In this document: one piece after another, positions 39,161 through 49,947 of the stretch
Numbering within the stretch: the first letter of the stretch is position 1
Layout: every line of letters begins with the position of its first letter
Origin: Haplomitrium mnioides
Taxonomy: Eukaryota; Marchantiophyta; Haplomitriopsida; Calobryales
DNA: 54,338 nt
NCBI GenBank assembly: GCA_049999725.1
Contig: JBNGIS010038889.1
Span: forward strand, 41,537-95,874
Direction of reading: 5' to 3'
Made by a program: the position numbers and the translations under genes
The notes under the pieces: model-generated
What the model was told of the DNA's origin: nothing
Seen by the model: only the letters and a program-made list of their open reading frames with translations
Database searches by the model: none

Positions 39161-40140
39161 TCAAACATTATTGCCAATCGTTTTTTCATCGTGCAAAACC
39201 ATCAAGAAAAATGTCATACTAATGGTCAAAAGTACCCTAGCATTGTCATCAATGGCATGGATCAAAAGAAAATAACAATTCCACCTTGGCTATCACCGTC
39301 AAATAGTATCAATGAAGATTGTTTGGTAAGTGTGCACGTTGTTGGTGCTCTAATTTTCAATCATACTCTTTCTTTGAGGGTTTTCTTCAACCATGGCAAC
39401 TTGAGAAGTCACTCCAACTTTACCGTTGAAGTGTTGAAATAAATTTTGTGTGAGTTTCAAGGTCTATTGCCTTCCACATTGTATTTGCAGCTCAACAATA
39501 TTACACAAGAGGAGAAGTATTCCATGTTGTTTGGATATCTTAGTCTCTTGATTGCCAAGAATCTCTTGCAAAAATTCAAAGTGGGATTTTTGATAGTTGA
39601 CCACACCCATGATCAAATTGATGAGATGTTCATGAGATTCTTAAAATGTTTGAAGCGTGTCAAGGCTTTTACACTTACAAAAATATTATTTGATTACTTA
39701 ACCCAAAGAGTAGAATACTTTGGATTTTAAGAGTCATCAAAGTTTTTCATTTGATGAGGAGGATTTTCCAAGCTCAAAACAAATATATGTTCAGTGGTAT
39801 ATTTGTAAAGCTCATGATTTATTTTCTAGACAAAACATTCTAGAGAAAATGACATCTACAAAAGGAAAGTACAAATACAAATTATATATTGACGTAATAA
39901 TCTACATAATAGAGATTTCAATACTCTATTTTGATTTTCTTCAATCACAATTAAACCAATTGAGAAAAACAACTCTTACGACTATTAAATCTAATCTTTC
40001 TGAATATGAAAGATAGAAAGCTAGATATTATCGAGCATTTAAAAAGAATAAAAAATATTTTCAACATTGATCGGGATCAAGAGAATCTCATTGAATCTTC
40101 TCAATTAGACTCTAAAGAAATAGAAACCAAGGGTTGAATC
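39161..40140 (+). pseudogene. DUF7869-like gene, copy 2, exon 3
   Basis: This is the best-preserved exon 3. It reads KCHTNGQKYPSIVINGMDQK, IPPWLSPSNSINEDCLVSVH, FNHTLSLRVFFNHGNLRSHS, one stop at 39440-39442, then LLPSTLYLQLNNITQEEKY, LFGYLSLLIAKNLLQKFKVG, FLIVDHTHDQIDEMFMRFLK. LQLNN and VDHTHDQID correspond to L-Q-L-D-N and V-G-H-T-H-x-x-I-D in the family. After 39730 a shifted frame continues (HQSFSFDEEDF, VQWYICKAHDL). Apart from the single stop and the late frameshift it is open over 180 codons. Confidence 0.78.
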
Positions 40141-40490
40141 TATTTATGTTTTTGTTTTTGAAATAGTTGTTTTTATATTGAATGATTTAAAAGATACTTT
40201 CTACTTATGTTTATAATTCAATTTTATACATTTTCAAGGACATATAAATATTTGTATTCCAATGACTTCTTTTTATTGATCTTGAACTCTGTGCGCGTAT
40301 GAACTCTTTAAGAAAAAAATACATAATTCTATATAAAATCCAAACTATTTCCAAGTTTTTGACAATCTTTAGTGTTCATCATGGCTAATTAAATTTTTAT
40401 TATCTGTCAATATACTTCAAATAAAAATAATAAAATTCATTTTGTTTGTCAAACTATTCAAGATGAGAAATATTGCTATATATTATGAAA
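40141..40490. other. No gene recognised
   Basis: AT-rich spacer between DUF7869-like copy 2 and copia element D. One weak palindromic unit, CTGTGCGCGTATGAAC, lies near 40289. Confidence 0.4.
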
Positions 40491-40650
40491 TGTAGGCAAC
40501 AAAGCTTCTTCTCCAACCTCAACACACATGCATGTATCTTATTATTAGAAGATACAAAGGGGTATATATAAATAGAGGTAGTCTTAGCTACCTACAAACT
40601 TAACTAGAGTTTAATTAACTAGCTAATTAGGGTTAGACTAGATTACAACA
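40491..40650 (-). repeat. 3' LTR of copia D
   Basis: 160 bp in minus orientation, TGTTGTAATC to GCCTACA, preceded by the polypurine-like CCAATGAGGAG. It contains a TATTTATATATA TATA-like region. It starts with the same bases as the LTR of element F (TGTTGTAACC), but the rest differs, so they are sister families. Confidence 0.75.
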
Positions 40651-41839
40651 CTCCTCATTGGTCGATGAATGGGAAAAACATTGACCACAAAGTAGAGCAA
40701 GTGCCAACCCTAGTATGATCACCATCAATTTTGGGCTTGGTTTCATTGAAACCCTACTTTGATCTCCAAGGGAAAGATCTCCACAACCCGTACATATAGG
40801 AGGGGTCATAAAAATAACAAAATATTAATTTTTTTTGTAAAAGTTTACTTTAGATGAATCATAGAGATGGATGAAATACGCAAATAAGGATAAAAATATA
40901 GACATAAATTTCAAAATTTTCTATACTCTACAAAAAAAATTAATAATATTTTTGAAATTTAGGTTTTCATATAGAAAACTTTCGCGCAAGTAAAGGCTTG
41001 CGGCTACTTTCGTGAAGGGGATTTCAATCGAAAAAGAAAAAACAGTCGATGGCAATTTTTGAAAGAAGGCTCGACAACTATGCATTGTGAAGAAGGATGT
41101 TTTGTCGATGGCTTATGAATACTATGAATCCAACAAGTTCTTCAAATGTTGTAGCGATAGCGTTGGTTGAAAGAATGCTACAAAAATCTGCGAAAATTAA
41201 AGGGTGGTGAATCATTGCAGCGATGGCTTTGAGTGTTGCAGCGGTGATGAATGAATATAGTCTGCGAATGATGCTTGTTGGTGGTTGATCAAATTTTCTT
41301 TTGTTTTGGTGGTGAATACATGGTTTGAATAGGCTCCCCCTCGAATTGCTGGTATGCGAGGAGCTGTCTTCTATGTTGAAAGTATTGATGGTAGTAGAAT
41401 AGGTCTTCGAATGCCTCTGTATGCAAGAGATAACAGAACTGCTTTGAAGGAGATCTTTGGCTTAATCAAGTCAAAATGTGGTGCTATGAGTTGAAGAGCT
41501 GATCAGAATGATTCAAAAAACTAGTGATCTTCAAAGCATGCATCAATATTGTTGATCTGCTGTGAAATATAGATAAGGATCCTCTCTTTTCTTCAATGCT
41601 TGAATAGTGAAAAAAGAGCCTTTAGTTGAATCTGTGAAATATGAGCTTGTAGTTGTTTGTGTAGGAACTGCAGCTGGAGAATTAGAAATATGTTGATGCA
41701 ACTAATATTGAGCTTCTGCTTGACTTGGATGCAGATTGAACCGGTGTAGAATACCAAATGTTGATGTTGGGAGATAGAGTGTTGTAGTTCATCAATAGTG
41801 TACTGTACAGAAGATAAGTTATCCTTATTAGAGATGTTA
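40651..41839 (-). other. 3' untranslated region of copia D
   Basis: About 1.2 kb between the end of RNase H and the polypurine tract. It has no conserved coding sequence. Element F has a similar non-coding stretch of about 0.9 kb (53293-54224) in the same place. Confidence 0.6.
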
Positions 41840-42964
41840 TTTATTATCTTTTGGTTCTTGTTTCAGTAGTGTAGAAGTGATGGTGGCAAAGGTTTAGTGA
41901 ACAAATTTGCTCTGGTGTGAGTTGTGGGAATCCATTAAACTTTGATCTTATCCCCATGTTGCTCATGGGTGTAGAACAATTTCGGAGCGATATGTTTGAT
42001 TCTATCTCCTTTGATAAAGCCTTGTGCAATTTGATCAACACATGGTTTATTATCCTCATATATAATTCTAGATTCTATAGGGATTAGTAATCTTGTATGC
42101 TTGTGAATGTGCTCAATCATATTTTTGAGCCATACACACTCTCTGGTGCCTTCATATAAAGCAATGATCTCTGTGTGATTTGAAGATGTAGCTGTCATGG
42201 ATTGTTTAATGCTTTTCCAAGAAATAGCTTTGGTGCTTTGTAGAAACACATATCCAGTTTAGGATTTAGCATCTTCAAGATCAGACAAATATCTTGTGTC
42301 TGCATAACCAATAATGGTGGTACTCATATCTTTAGGAAAATACAAACCCATATCGATAGTTTCCTATAGGTATCTGAAAACTCGCTTTACACCGTTCCAA
42401 TATCGAATGGTTGGTTAAGAGCTATGCCTTGCTAGAAGGCTTAGTGCAAAGCTAATATATGGCCTAGTCTGGTTGGCCAAATAAAGCAGTGCTCCTATTG
42501 CTGATAGACAGGGTTTTTCAAATCCTAAGATTGGTTCATTGTCTCTTCGCTTTGTAAACATGTCCTTCGATATATCAAGAGTTTGCAAATCCATAGAAGT
42601 ACTCACTAGGTGTGAGTTGTGCACATTAAATTGTTGCAAAATTTTCTTCGTATAGGTTGGTTGATGGATCAATATGCCATTGGTTAGATACTCATCTTGT
42701 ATGCCAAGACAATAACTTGGCTAACCAATATCTTTCATGTCAGAAATTGTTGTCAGTGTGGATATTATTTTTGTAGTCAAGGATGGAGTTCCAAGAATAG
42801 GTATATCATCCAAATATATAGACAAGATAAGAAATTCTTGGTCATCTTTTTTTAGGAATACACATGGGGCGATATCTTCATTGATGAAGTTTAAGGCGAG
42901 CATCTCAGCCTTGAGTCTCTTATACCAGATTTTGCCGCTCTATTTTAAGCCATAGATTGAGCAA
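41840..42964 (-). pseudogene. Copia D RT (C-terminal part) and RNase H
   Basis: Leftward blocks: SIYGLK, then LALNFINEDIAPCVFLKKDD, LSIYLDDIPILG (catalytic Y-x-D-D with Leu), KKILQQFNVHNSHLVSTSMD, LSAIGALLYLANQTRPYISF, KAISWKSIKQSMTATSSNHT, EIIALYEGTRECVWLKNMIE, IYEDNKPCVDQIAQGFIKGD and RIKHIAPKLFYTHEQHGDK. The H-A-E of RNase H has become H-T-E. Stops separate the segments. It matches element F at 52150-53292 block by block. Confidence 0.85.
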
Positions 42965-43426
42965 AGCACATGTATTGCAAAGGTCTTTCCACTATTATCT
43001 TTCTGGACTTTCTTAAGTACATGTCTTTCAATGTACTTGATTACTTGTAACACATTTTCTATGTGTGACCTCTTCTAGTGCTCAATAGGAGGTCCACTCG
43101 GAATTATATCAGCTAAAGGCTGAGCTGGTGTGTAAAGCACACTTTGTAAATGTGGGACTATAGGTCCTAGCTGTTTTTGGTGCTCTTTCTAGTGCTCAAT
43201 AGGAGTCCCACTAGAGTTTCCATCAGCTAAAGGTTGTGTATTCATATCAGCGAAAGGCTGAATAGTCATGTCAGCTAAAGGCTTAGAGACGCCGTCGGCT
43301 AAAGGCGGATGGATATGGCTTATCATGCTCTTAGCATGTGGGACTAAAGGTCCTCCTTTGCCTAGATCTGTTATTTTCTGAATTCCAACAAGTAATGCAG
43401 CATTATTTGTTTTTAATTTCTCCCTC
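42965..43426 (-). repeat. Repetitive insertion inside copia D reverse transcriptase
   Basis: Between MDVMTVYLYG (RT motif A) and SIYGLK (motif B') about 150 codons replace the few residues usual in copia RT. The stretch has two copies of a roughly 114-bp unit, seen from the recurring CTAGTGCTCAATAGGA at about 43075 and 43189. It also has four or five short repeats of about 25 bases built on TCAGCTAAAGGCTGA. Encoded text includes GGPLVPHAKSMISH, PLADGVSKPLADM and GTPIEH. Element F has a related insertion at the same place. Confidence 0.75.
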
Positions 43427-44399
43427 TGAATATGAAATACTATTCGTTTGAGTAGTTCGGGGGGCAAAACTATATAAACTTCAGTGTCCATTATGCCATA
43501 TAGATACACAGTCATGACATCCATCATATGTATAACTAGCTTATTAATCAATGCAAAAGAAATGAGGTATCTTTGTGTTATGACATCCATCACTAGTGAG
43601 TATGTCAAGTCATAATCTTGACCATAAATTTGGGTATAGCCCTTTGCAACTAGTTTGGTTTTGCATCTAACCACTTTGCCTTGTGATTTTCTTTTCTTGA
43701 CGAAGATGAATTTCTATCCAACAAAATTTGTATCTACTGGTGCAGATATTATAGGGCCAAAACTTGTCGCTTTATAAGTGAATCTAGTTCAAAATTAATG
43801 GCCTCCTCCTATTTTGGCCAATTTGTTCTCTTTTGTGCTTCTTGCACTATAAGTGGATCAGAGCTATCACCAATAATTTCTTGTGATATTAAAAATGCGA
43901 AATGATCATCTATGGTAGTATTTTCTCTTGACTACACCTGCCCTGTATGCATATATTGAATTGAAATTTCCTCATTGTCATAGGAATGAAGTCTTACACG
44001 CTCAATAGGTGTATGAATAGGAGTTGGTTCCTGTATATGTATCGGATTTTGTCTTTATCTAGGACAAATATCTTTACATCCGGGAGGGCGACCTCTATTA
44101 GTTCTTGGCATGGTATCTACGGCCATGCTTCTAGAAGGTTGTACCCTTGTAGGGACATTAATTGCATCAACATATGATCGTGATACATTTGCAGCATCAT
44201 TGAACGTGTCAGGTAGTTGCTCTAAAGTTTGATGTAGATGCAAGATACGTTGGACCTCGACCTCTCTTTGTCAGGTATGATGAATATTCAAAAATGTATC
44301 CTTTGTTTTCTAGATCAGTTGAAGATTACAGATAGTATTTGAACTTTGTTCAGGTCTTAAAGGTAAGCATATATCTTCAAAGAAATGGCAGTTTTGGAA
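43427..44399 (-). pseudogene. Copia D integrase tail and RT N-terminal part
   Basis: Downstream of integrase there is a hydrophilic linker with LEQLPDTFNDAANVSRSYVD and RGRPPGCKDICPR (element F: LHKLPDAFNDAATVTCSHVE, RERPPGSKDKRPR). RT begins at about 43760 and from 43674 reads CKTKLVAKGYTQIYGQDYDL and MMDVMTVYLYGIMDTEVYI. Asp of motif A is retained. Stops and frame changes are present, mostly between 43680 and 44000. Confidence 0.75.
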
Positions 44400-44707
44400 T
44401 CTTGCTCTGTAAACATCCCCAGTAGTTGGTTCTAAGAATTGGATTATGGATGGAGATTCAAAACCAATGTATATCCCTTTCTGTCGTTGGGGGTCTATTT
44501 TTGTACATTTAGGACCCGAAATCGGATCTAGGATTTGGCATCCAAAGGTAAACCAAATGCTAGATAATGAGGGGAAAATGAATTGAAAACAGAAGGTCTA
44601 TATTTTAAGAGTGCAGCTGCATGGAGTATCGCATGACCCCATGTAATAACTGGGAGTCGTGAATGCATTGATAATGGACGGGCAATTAGTTGCAGTCTCT
44701 TTATAAC

Positions 44708-45024
44708 TATAATGGTCACTAACTTTAGTAAGCCACAACTAAAACTAATTTCAATTATGTCTAGAAAGCTATTACTAAGTTAGAGTAGTAAAAAGCAATC
44801 GCTATTATAGAGAGATGGACACGTGGCACAAGGAGAGAAAGTCAACGAATTAAAGTGAAAGAGGGAGTCTAGATAGACTACTTTAGAAGAGGATAAGGAN
44901 NNNNNNNNNTTTGGCATCTCTTACCTTGTAGGTTCTTGAAGTTCTTGTGCGCTTCTCTTATGCTAACTTGTATGTGTTGTACTTTTGCAAACTTGTGTGT
45001 GTAATGTGGGTGTGTAGTGTTACA
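44708..45024. mobile_element. 317-bp insert in copia D with ATAAC target duplication
   Basis: Flanked by ATAAC at 44703-44707 and 45025-45029. On plus it begins TATAATGGTCACTA and ends TAGTGTTACA, giving imperfect inverted ends (TGTAACACTA on minus). A 5-bp duplication with near TG..CA ends fits a solo LTR, with the first G changed to A, or a small inverted-repeat element. It contains 10 N at 44900-44909, so its true length is unknown and a longer element may be collapsed here. It splits the integrase reading frame without loss of target bases. Confidence 0.75.
44900..44909. other. Assembly gap (10 N)
   Basis: Ten consecutive N. A round number like this usually marks a gap of unknown size. 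Confidence 0.95.
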
Positions 45025-45526
45025 ATAACAGATTTTGCTATACCATTTTGTAAGTGTACATAGGGCACAAGGTATTGGGCTTCTGTGCCTAATATGAGAC
45101 AAAAATCATTAAATGTTTTGGAAGTGAATTCTCTTACTCCATCAACGCGTAACGTTTTAATTGGATATTTTAGAAATTGTGCTCTCAGTTTAAGGATATT
45201 TGCTAGAAGGCATGTAAAGACTAAGTTTTTGATCAACAATAGGGAGACATGTGACCATTTAGTGGAAGAGTCAATTATAACTAGAAAAAATCTATATGGT
45301 CTACTAGATGGTTCAATGGGACAACAAACATTGGCATTTAGTTGCTCCAAGAATGTGGAATGGTATGGATCATTTTTGACATGAATGGATGTGTAGAAAA
45401 TTTTCCTTGTGAGCAGGCTACACATGGTCCTTTCATGACCTATGTACATGCAATTGGTGGTGTGCCAACTGAGTTGTGAAGGATTCTTATGTACATAGTG
45501 GTTCTTGGATGTCTGTGTCTATTATG

Positions 45527-45999
45527 CTACAACGTTGTAATGCTTGTGACAACTTGCTCAGCTAAGTATGTATGTATTTGTGTCACATACAAACCAGAGG
45601 GTTGTGCAAGTAGTGTTTCTCTAATATGTGTACCATATGAGTCTCTTTGAGTAATGTTGAGGACATCTCTTTGTTGTTGTTTATCAGTATTTATGTGTAT
45701 TACTAATTGATTTGCTCGAATATCTTGGAAGCTAATCAATTTTTGTGTGGGTGTAGGTGCATATATGGCATCACTTATATGGATAATTGTGCCTCTGAGA
45801 AGTACAAATGTGGCTGGTCTATGGCCTTTCTCTATCTGTTTTTGGTCTGTAATAGTACTTATAGCTCTATTGGATGGTGTAATAGATGAAAAGTATTTCC
45901 TACTTCTCAAGATAGACTGTGACGTGGCACTATCTATGATGCAGATCACTGGTTCATCCATAAGAAGCATTTCATTTACATACCCAATAACATGAGACT
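45527..45999 (-). pseudogene. Copia D protease and GAG-pre-integrase region
   Basis: EPVICIIDSATSQSILRSRK corresponds to the aspartic protease site (D-S-G in element F, D-S-A here). It continues with FVLLRGTIIHISDAIYAPTP and LISFQDIRANQLVIHI, matching element F at 49510-49790. The Gly to Ala change in the catalytic triplet probably abolishes activity. The end of this open stretch (SITTL, stop) lies at nearly the same place where element F changes frame. Confidence 0.8.
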
Positions 46000-46000
46000 C

Positions 46001-47005
46001 TCACAAGGTTGCTACACTTATGTACTGTGTAAGGTCTTGATTTATTTCCAAGAAATTTCCTTGTGTTTCTGTCATTGCATTGTTTACTTGACTTGTGTAT
46101 AGTCTGGCCAAATGTGTAGGTACTCGACATTTTCTTCTGGTATGTCCTAAAGTTTCACATCGATGACATTTCAAGGAACTCACATTCCTATTGAATGGAG
46201 TTCTAGAGGTATTTCTTCCTTAACCACTTCCCTCGTAAGTATTTCTATTCTGCCATCTGGGGTTGCTATGTATTCAGCCTACATTTCTCCCTTTAAAGGA
46301 GGAGTTCCTTCCTTTGCCCGAAAAACGTCCACCTCTTCCTCTGTATGTTCCTCTCCCCCTCACATTTCTTCAATTTGAATTGATATTGTATGTTGCTAGC
46401 ATGGCAGGTGGTGTTGGCGTTGGCAGGATTCCAAGTGGTCTCAATTTGGAATTTTCTAAAAGTAAAATCTGATGCTTTTCAGCTACCAACATGTGAGCAA
46501 TAAGCTGTGAGTATTGAGTGAAATTCATGTTTCTATATTGTGGTGCTAACACCAAATTGGTGGCATGAAATGTAGATAAATTTTTTTCGATTTGCTCAAG
46601 ATCATCTATTGAAGATCCACAAATAGCAAGTTGGGATACGATGTGAAATAGCTCACTGTTATATTTTGCCACTGTTCGGTAATCCTAAACTCACAGATTG
46701 ATCCAATTGTGACCAGCAATAGGTAAAGAGAAAATTTGCATGTGATCAAATCTTGTTTTTAACTCATCCCACAATCTTCTAGGATTATATTCATTGAGAT
46801 ACTGTGTTTTGACAGAATCTGCCAAATGGTGTCTCATGAAAAGTAATGTCTTGGCTTTGTCCTATAGGCTAGGACCTTCATCTTTAGGAATGGTGTCTTC
46901 AAGGCCTTTAGCAGCAAGGTGAGCCTCTACATCAAGGCTCTATGAAAGGTAGTTAGATCCATCTATTGCCAACTCCTTGAAGTTGAGCTTCTCTATAGTG
47001 TTCAT
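46001..47005 (-). pseudogene. Copia D Gag
   Basis: ATG at 47005 starts MNTIEKLNFKELAIDGSNYL. The capsid-like region continues YLNEYNPRRLWDELKTRFDH, KYNSELFHIVSQLAICGSS and DDLEQIEKNLSTFHATNLVL, ending with the knuckle KCHRCETLGHTRRKC (C-x2-C-x4-H-x4-C). This is a UBN2-type copia Gag, close to that of element F. Stops lie at about 46937, 46860 and 46680, and there is a frame change before the knuckle. Confidence 0.85.
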
Positions 47006-47586
47006 GTTATATAGAATGCCAAATGTTCAAGGTAGCTTCTGTAGTAGGTAGATTAAATTGTTTGACATTGGATGAGTGGGAGAATAGTAGGAATTACTGA
47101 TATTATTTGAAATGAAAACAAGAGTGGATCTTGTTAGAAGAACTCTAGTGGATAAAGATAACAGAACCAGGTTGTATAAACTTGATAAGTGTGGATGAGA
47201 AAACTGTAATGATCCTATTGTTGTATTTTGCAGTCTCTATGTTCTGCAAGTTCTATATTTTGCTACTTGTAATGTATGAAGAGATCTTCTCTATTCAGTT
47301 TCTATAGTTAGTTAATTTGTGTGTTTCAATAATCTTGAAAGTAGAAAAACATAAATGAATTTCTGACTAGAGGAATATATTAAGCATGTAGATTGGATAA
47401 TCTGACTAGAGGAAAAAACATAAATGAATATGCTGATTAGAAGGAAAAATTTTCTAGAGTTAATTTTAGTTTAGTTTGGTTCCATTCAACAAATAGATAA
47501 ACATAACAGGTTTGGAGATAAAAAATTACAAAAATTTGGAAACTGAATTAGAGGATTAGAAAGATTATAATAGAAAATTAGATAGT
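47006..47586 (-). other. Leader of copia D, cut by element F
   Basis: Non-coding sequence upstream of D Gag. Element F has 700 bases between its LTR and its Gag start, so a leader is expected here. At 47587 the LTR of element F begins, and the rest of D's leader and its 5' LTR must lie beyond the window or be lost. Confidence 0.55.
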
Positions 47587-47752
47587 TGTTGTAACCTAAA
47601 AGCTAACCCTAGATCTAACCATAGTTAGAGGTAGTTATACCCATAACTACTCACTCATATATACATGAGAGAGAGAGAGACTATGTGATAGTCTTCTACA
47701 CATATATATGAAGGTTGGAGTGTGTTGGTAAAGAGTGCCTTGTCAATTCACA
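47587..47752 (+). repeat. 5' LTR of copia F
   Basis: About 164-166 bp, TGTTGTAACC to TTCA or TTCACA, with a short GA microsatellite (47671-47684) and a TATATATA stretch near 47702. CGTTATCAGCACG (47756-47768) follows, a sequence common at this place in plant copia elements and probably part of the primer site. Confidence 0.75.
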
Positions 47753-47768
47753 ACACGTTATCAGCACG

Positions 47769-48459
47769 ACTATTCTAAGAGCACATTTTATTTATTTTTT
47801 TTATCACTATTTTTTCATACATTTGTGAGAACTCAAAAAAAAAAAAACAGTTACCAAAATTTTTGAAATTTTTTCTGAATGAGCGATATACACAATAATC
47901 ATAAATTTCTTTTGCGTTTTTGATACATTTATTATTGAGTGAATATTTGGGGAAAGAACATCCCAAATTTCAGCCTTTACATCCAAAATTGAAGAGATAA
48001 AATACACGATGCAGAGCGGGAGTCTTCTTCAACAAATTCCAACTTCTTTTCTAACAAACGGTTATCATTCATTACATATGAAAGAGATAAGTGACCTATA
48101 CCATGTCATATCATAAGCAGAAATCTACAAGCAAAATTATTCACATATCTATCTATCAAAAGAACATTCATCCAATTATTCATTTATGGAATGATTTCTT
48201 TTCCAAATAGCCATTTTTCTGGAAAATACTGATTCTTTTCTTCTGCGATAACAATATTAAGAAGAGTATATAGAGAAATCCCAAAAAGACATTACTAAAC
48301 TTCAGCCACAAACTCTGAAATACCCACAGAGTGGGTCCATCCAGCCAACATACCCATAATAAATAACCTGCAAAGAATATAGCAAAAACAAATCAATATC
48401 AGTTCATACCCAATCCTCTTCATAGAGATATACCAAAAACTCAAGAAACATTCTCAAAG
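47769..48459 (+). other. Leader of copia F
   Basis: About 690 AT-rich bases between primer site and Gag ATG. No conserved coding sequence. Confidence 0.6.
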
Positions 48460-49947
48460 ATGAGTAATATTGAAAAACTCAACTTCTTACCATTAGCCAT
48501 TGATGGCTACAACTATCTGTCATGGAGCCTTGACCTTGAGGCACATCTTACTACCAAGGACCTGCAAGATACAATCCTAACTGATAATGGCCCTACACTA
48601 CAGCAAAAGGCACAAGCACTCATATTAATACGTCTTCACCTAGCTGAATCATTGAAAATTCAGTATTTAAATGAATATAACCCCAGGAGATTATGGGATG
48701 AGTTAAAATTGAGATTTGATCATCTTCGTATGATCTCCTTACATGCTGCTTGCAATGACTGGATAAACCTGCGAGTACAAGATTATAAAACGGTAGCAGA
48801 ATACAATGGAGAACTCTTTCGAATAATCTCCCAACTTGCAGTATGCGGACAACCTGTAGACGACCTGGAACAAATAGAAAAAACCCTCTCAACATTTCAT
48901 GCAACCAATCTAGTACTATCTGCTCAATATTGGAATATGGGTTTTACCCAATATTCCCAACTGATATCCCACATGCTTATTGTAGAAAAACATCAAATAC
49001 TACTCCTGGAAAATTCCAGGGCCAGACAACCTGGAACACTACCACCTCCCACTAAAACCAATACACCAGCTACCTACAATACTACAATTGATTACAGAGG
49101 TGCCAGAGGCAGAGCCACAGTGAGGGGGAGGGGAGGTAGATTCTCAAGAAGGGGACGTACCTCATCATTCAGGGGTAGAAGGAGTGGAAGGGGGACAAAC
49201 CAATTACATTGGCAAAACAGAAATACATTCAGAGGCAGAGGAAGAAGCAGGGGCAACAATACCTTTAAATATGATATAGAAAGGAAGACCAAAACAGTCA
49301 TATGCTTTCGATGTGGCACTTCAGGGCATATCAAAAAGGAATGCCGTGCACCTGCACATCTTGCTAAACTTTATATGGACAACAAAAATAAAAATGGGTT
49401 AAACCCCCAAGGACACTATCTTGAGATGACAGAAGACCTTAAAGAATATATAAACACACTTGACTCACATGAGGCCCACGCCATCATAGACGACGATGAT
49501 CCATCTTCACTAGAAATATCTACTACATGTATTGTAGATAGTGGAACTTCACATTCTATTTTCAAACATAAAAAATACTTCTCAGAAATTATACCTTCAT
49601 CTAGGAGTATTAAGACGATAACAAGCCAACGACAGTTGGAGGAAGGATATGGCCCTGCGACAGTCATCTTTCCAGGCGGAACAATACTCTCCATAGCAGC
49701 TGCAATTTATGCCCCCACAGCAACAAGGAATTTAATTAGTTTTCAAGATATTCGAGCTAATAATCTACACATACAAACCAGCAGCCAAGCAAATAAAGAA
49801 GTCCTACAGATAATTAAAAACAATAATGGATACATGCAGATCAAAGAGACATTTCCTTCTCAACCTCCAGGATTATATATTACACACATACAAGCATACT
49901 TTACAGAAAAACTCTATACCAAACCTGATACAGCTATGGCACAATAG
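48460..49947 (+). CDS. Copia F Gag-protease, intact open frame
   Basis: 495 codons without a stop. Residues 1-190 form a UBN2-type capsid (LPLAIDGYNYLSWSLDLEAH, LNEYNPRRLWDELKLRFDH, DDLEQIEKTLSTFHATNLVL). Residues about 210-275 are an Arg/Gly-rich stretch (RGARGRATVRGRGGRFSRRG). The knuckle CFRCGTSGHIKKEC (C-x2-C-x4-H-x4-C) follows at about 287-300. The protease is at about 350-440, with active site CIVDSGTSHSIF. After SFQDIRANNLHI the frame ends in TAG at 49945, while the GAG-pre-integrase block continues in the next frame. In the related element D the reading also ends near here. The ATG follows a leader and matches that of element D. Confidence 0.9.
   Translation: MSNIEKLNFLPLAIDGYNYLSWSLDLEAHLTTKDLQDTILTDNGPTLQQKAQALILIRLHLAESLKIQYLNEYNPRRLWDELKLRFDHLRMISLHAACNDWINLRVQDYKTVAEYNGELFRIISQLAVCGQPVDDLEQIEKTLSTFHATNLVLSAQYWNMGFTQYSQLISHMLIVEKHQILLLENSRARQPGTLPPPTKTNTPATYNTTIDYRGARGRATVRGRGGRFSRRGRTSSFRGRRSGRGTNQLHWQNRNTFRGRGRSRGNNTFKYDIERKTKTVICFRCGTSGHIKKECRAPAHLAKLYMDNKNKNGLNPQGHYLEMTEDLKEYINTLDSHEAHAIIDDDDPSSLEISTTCIVDSGTSHSIFKHKKYFSEIIPSSRSIKTITSQRQLEEGYGPATVIFPGGTILSIAAAIYAPTATRNLISFQDIRANNLHIQTSSQANKEVLQIIKNNNGYMQIKETFPSQPPGLYITHIQAYFTEKLYTKPDTAMAQ

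Larger units (their letters stand above)
44400..45526 (-). pseudogene. Copia D integrase, split by an insert
   Basis: From 45449: FLEQLNANVCCPIEPSS (first catalytic position; element F has LNADVCGPI, so Asp is changed to Asn), FLVIIDSSTKWSHVSLL, LRVDGVREFTSKTFNDFCLI (second Asp) and VHLQNGIAKSVI. In the last block the catalytic Glu of G-E-A-V is Lys. The insert 44708-45024 follows, and the exon-like text resumes IKRLQLIARPLSMHSRLPV, TWGHAILHAAALLKYRPSV. Removal of the insert and one duplication restores phase. Two of three catalytic residues are lost. Confidence 0.83.
40491..47586 (-). mobile_element. Ty1/copia element D (minus), 5' end not in window
   Basis: A leftward copia element: leader, Gag, protease, integrase, RT and RNase H in copia order, then a 3' LTR at 40491-40650. 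Its 5' LTR is not visible, because the leader is cut at 47586 by element F, which belongs to a related family on the other strand. Stops and frameshifts are frequent. Integrase is interrupted by a 317-bp insert (44708-45024), and RT contains a repetitive insertion (about 42965-43426). Coding similarity to element F extends over the whole of Gag-Pol. Confidence 0.85.

Noticed and set aside
42965-43426. Insertion in copia RT as a separate transposon
   Set aside because: Both sister elements have it at the same site, it is built of internal repeats, and no duplication of target bases is visible.
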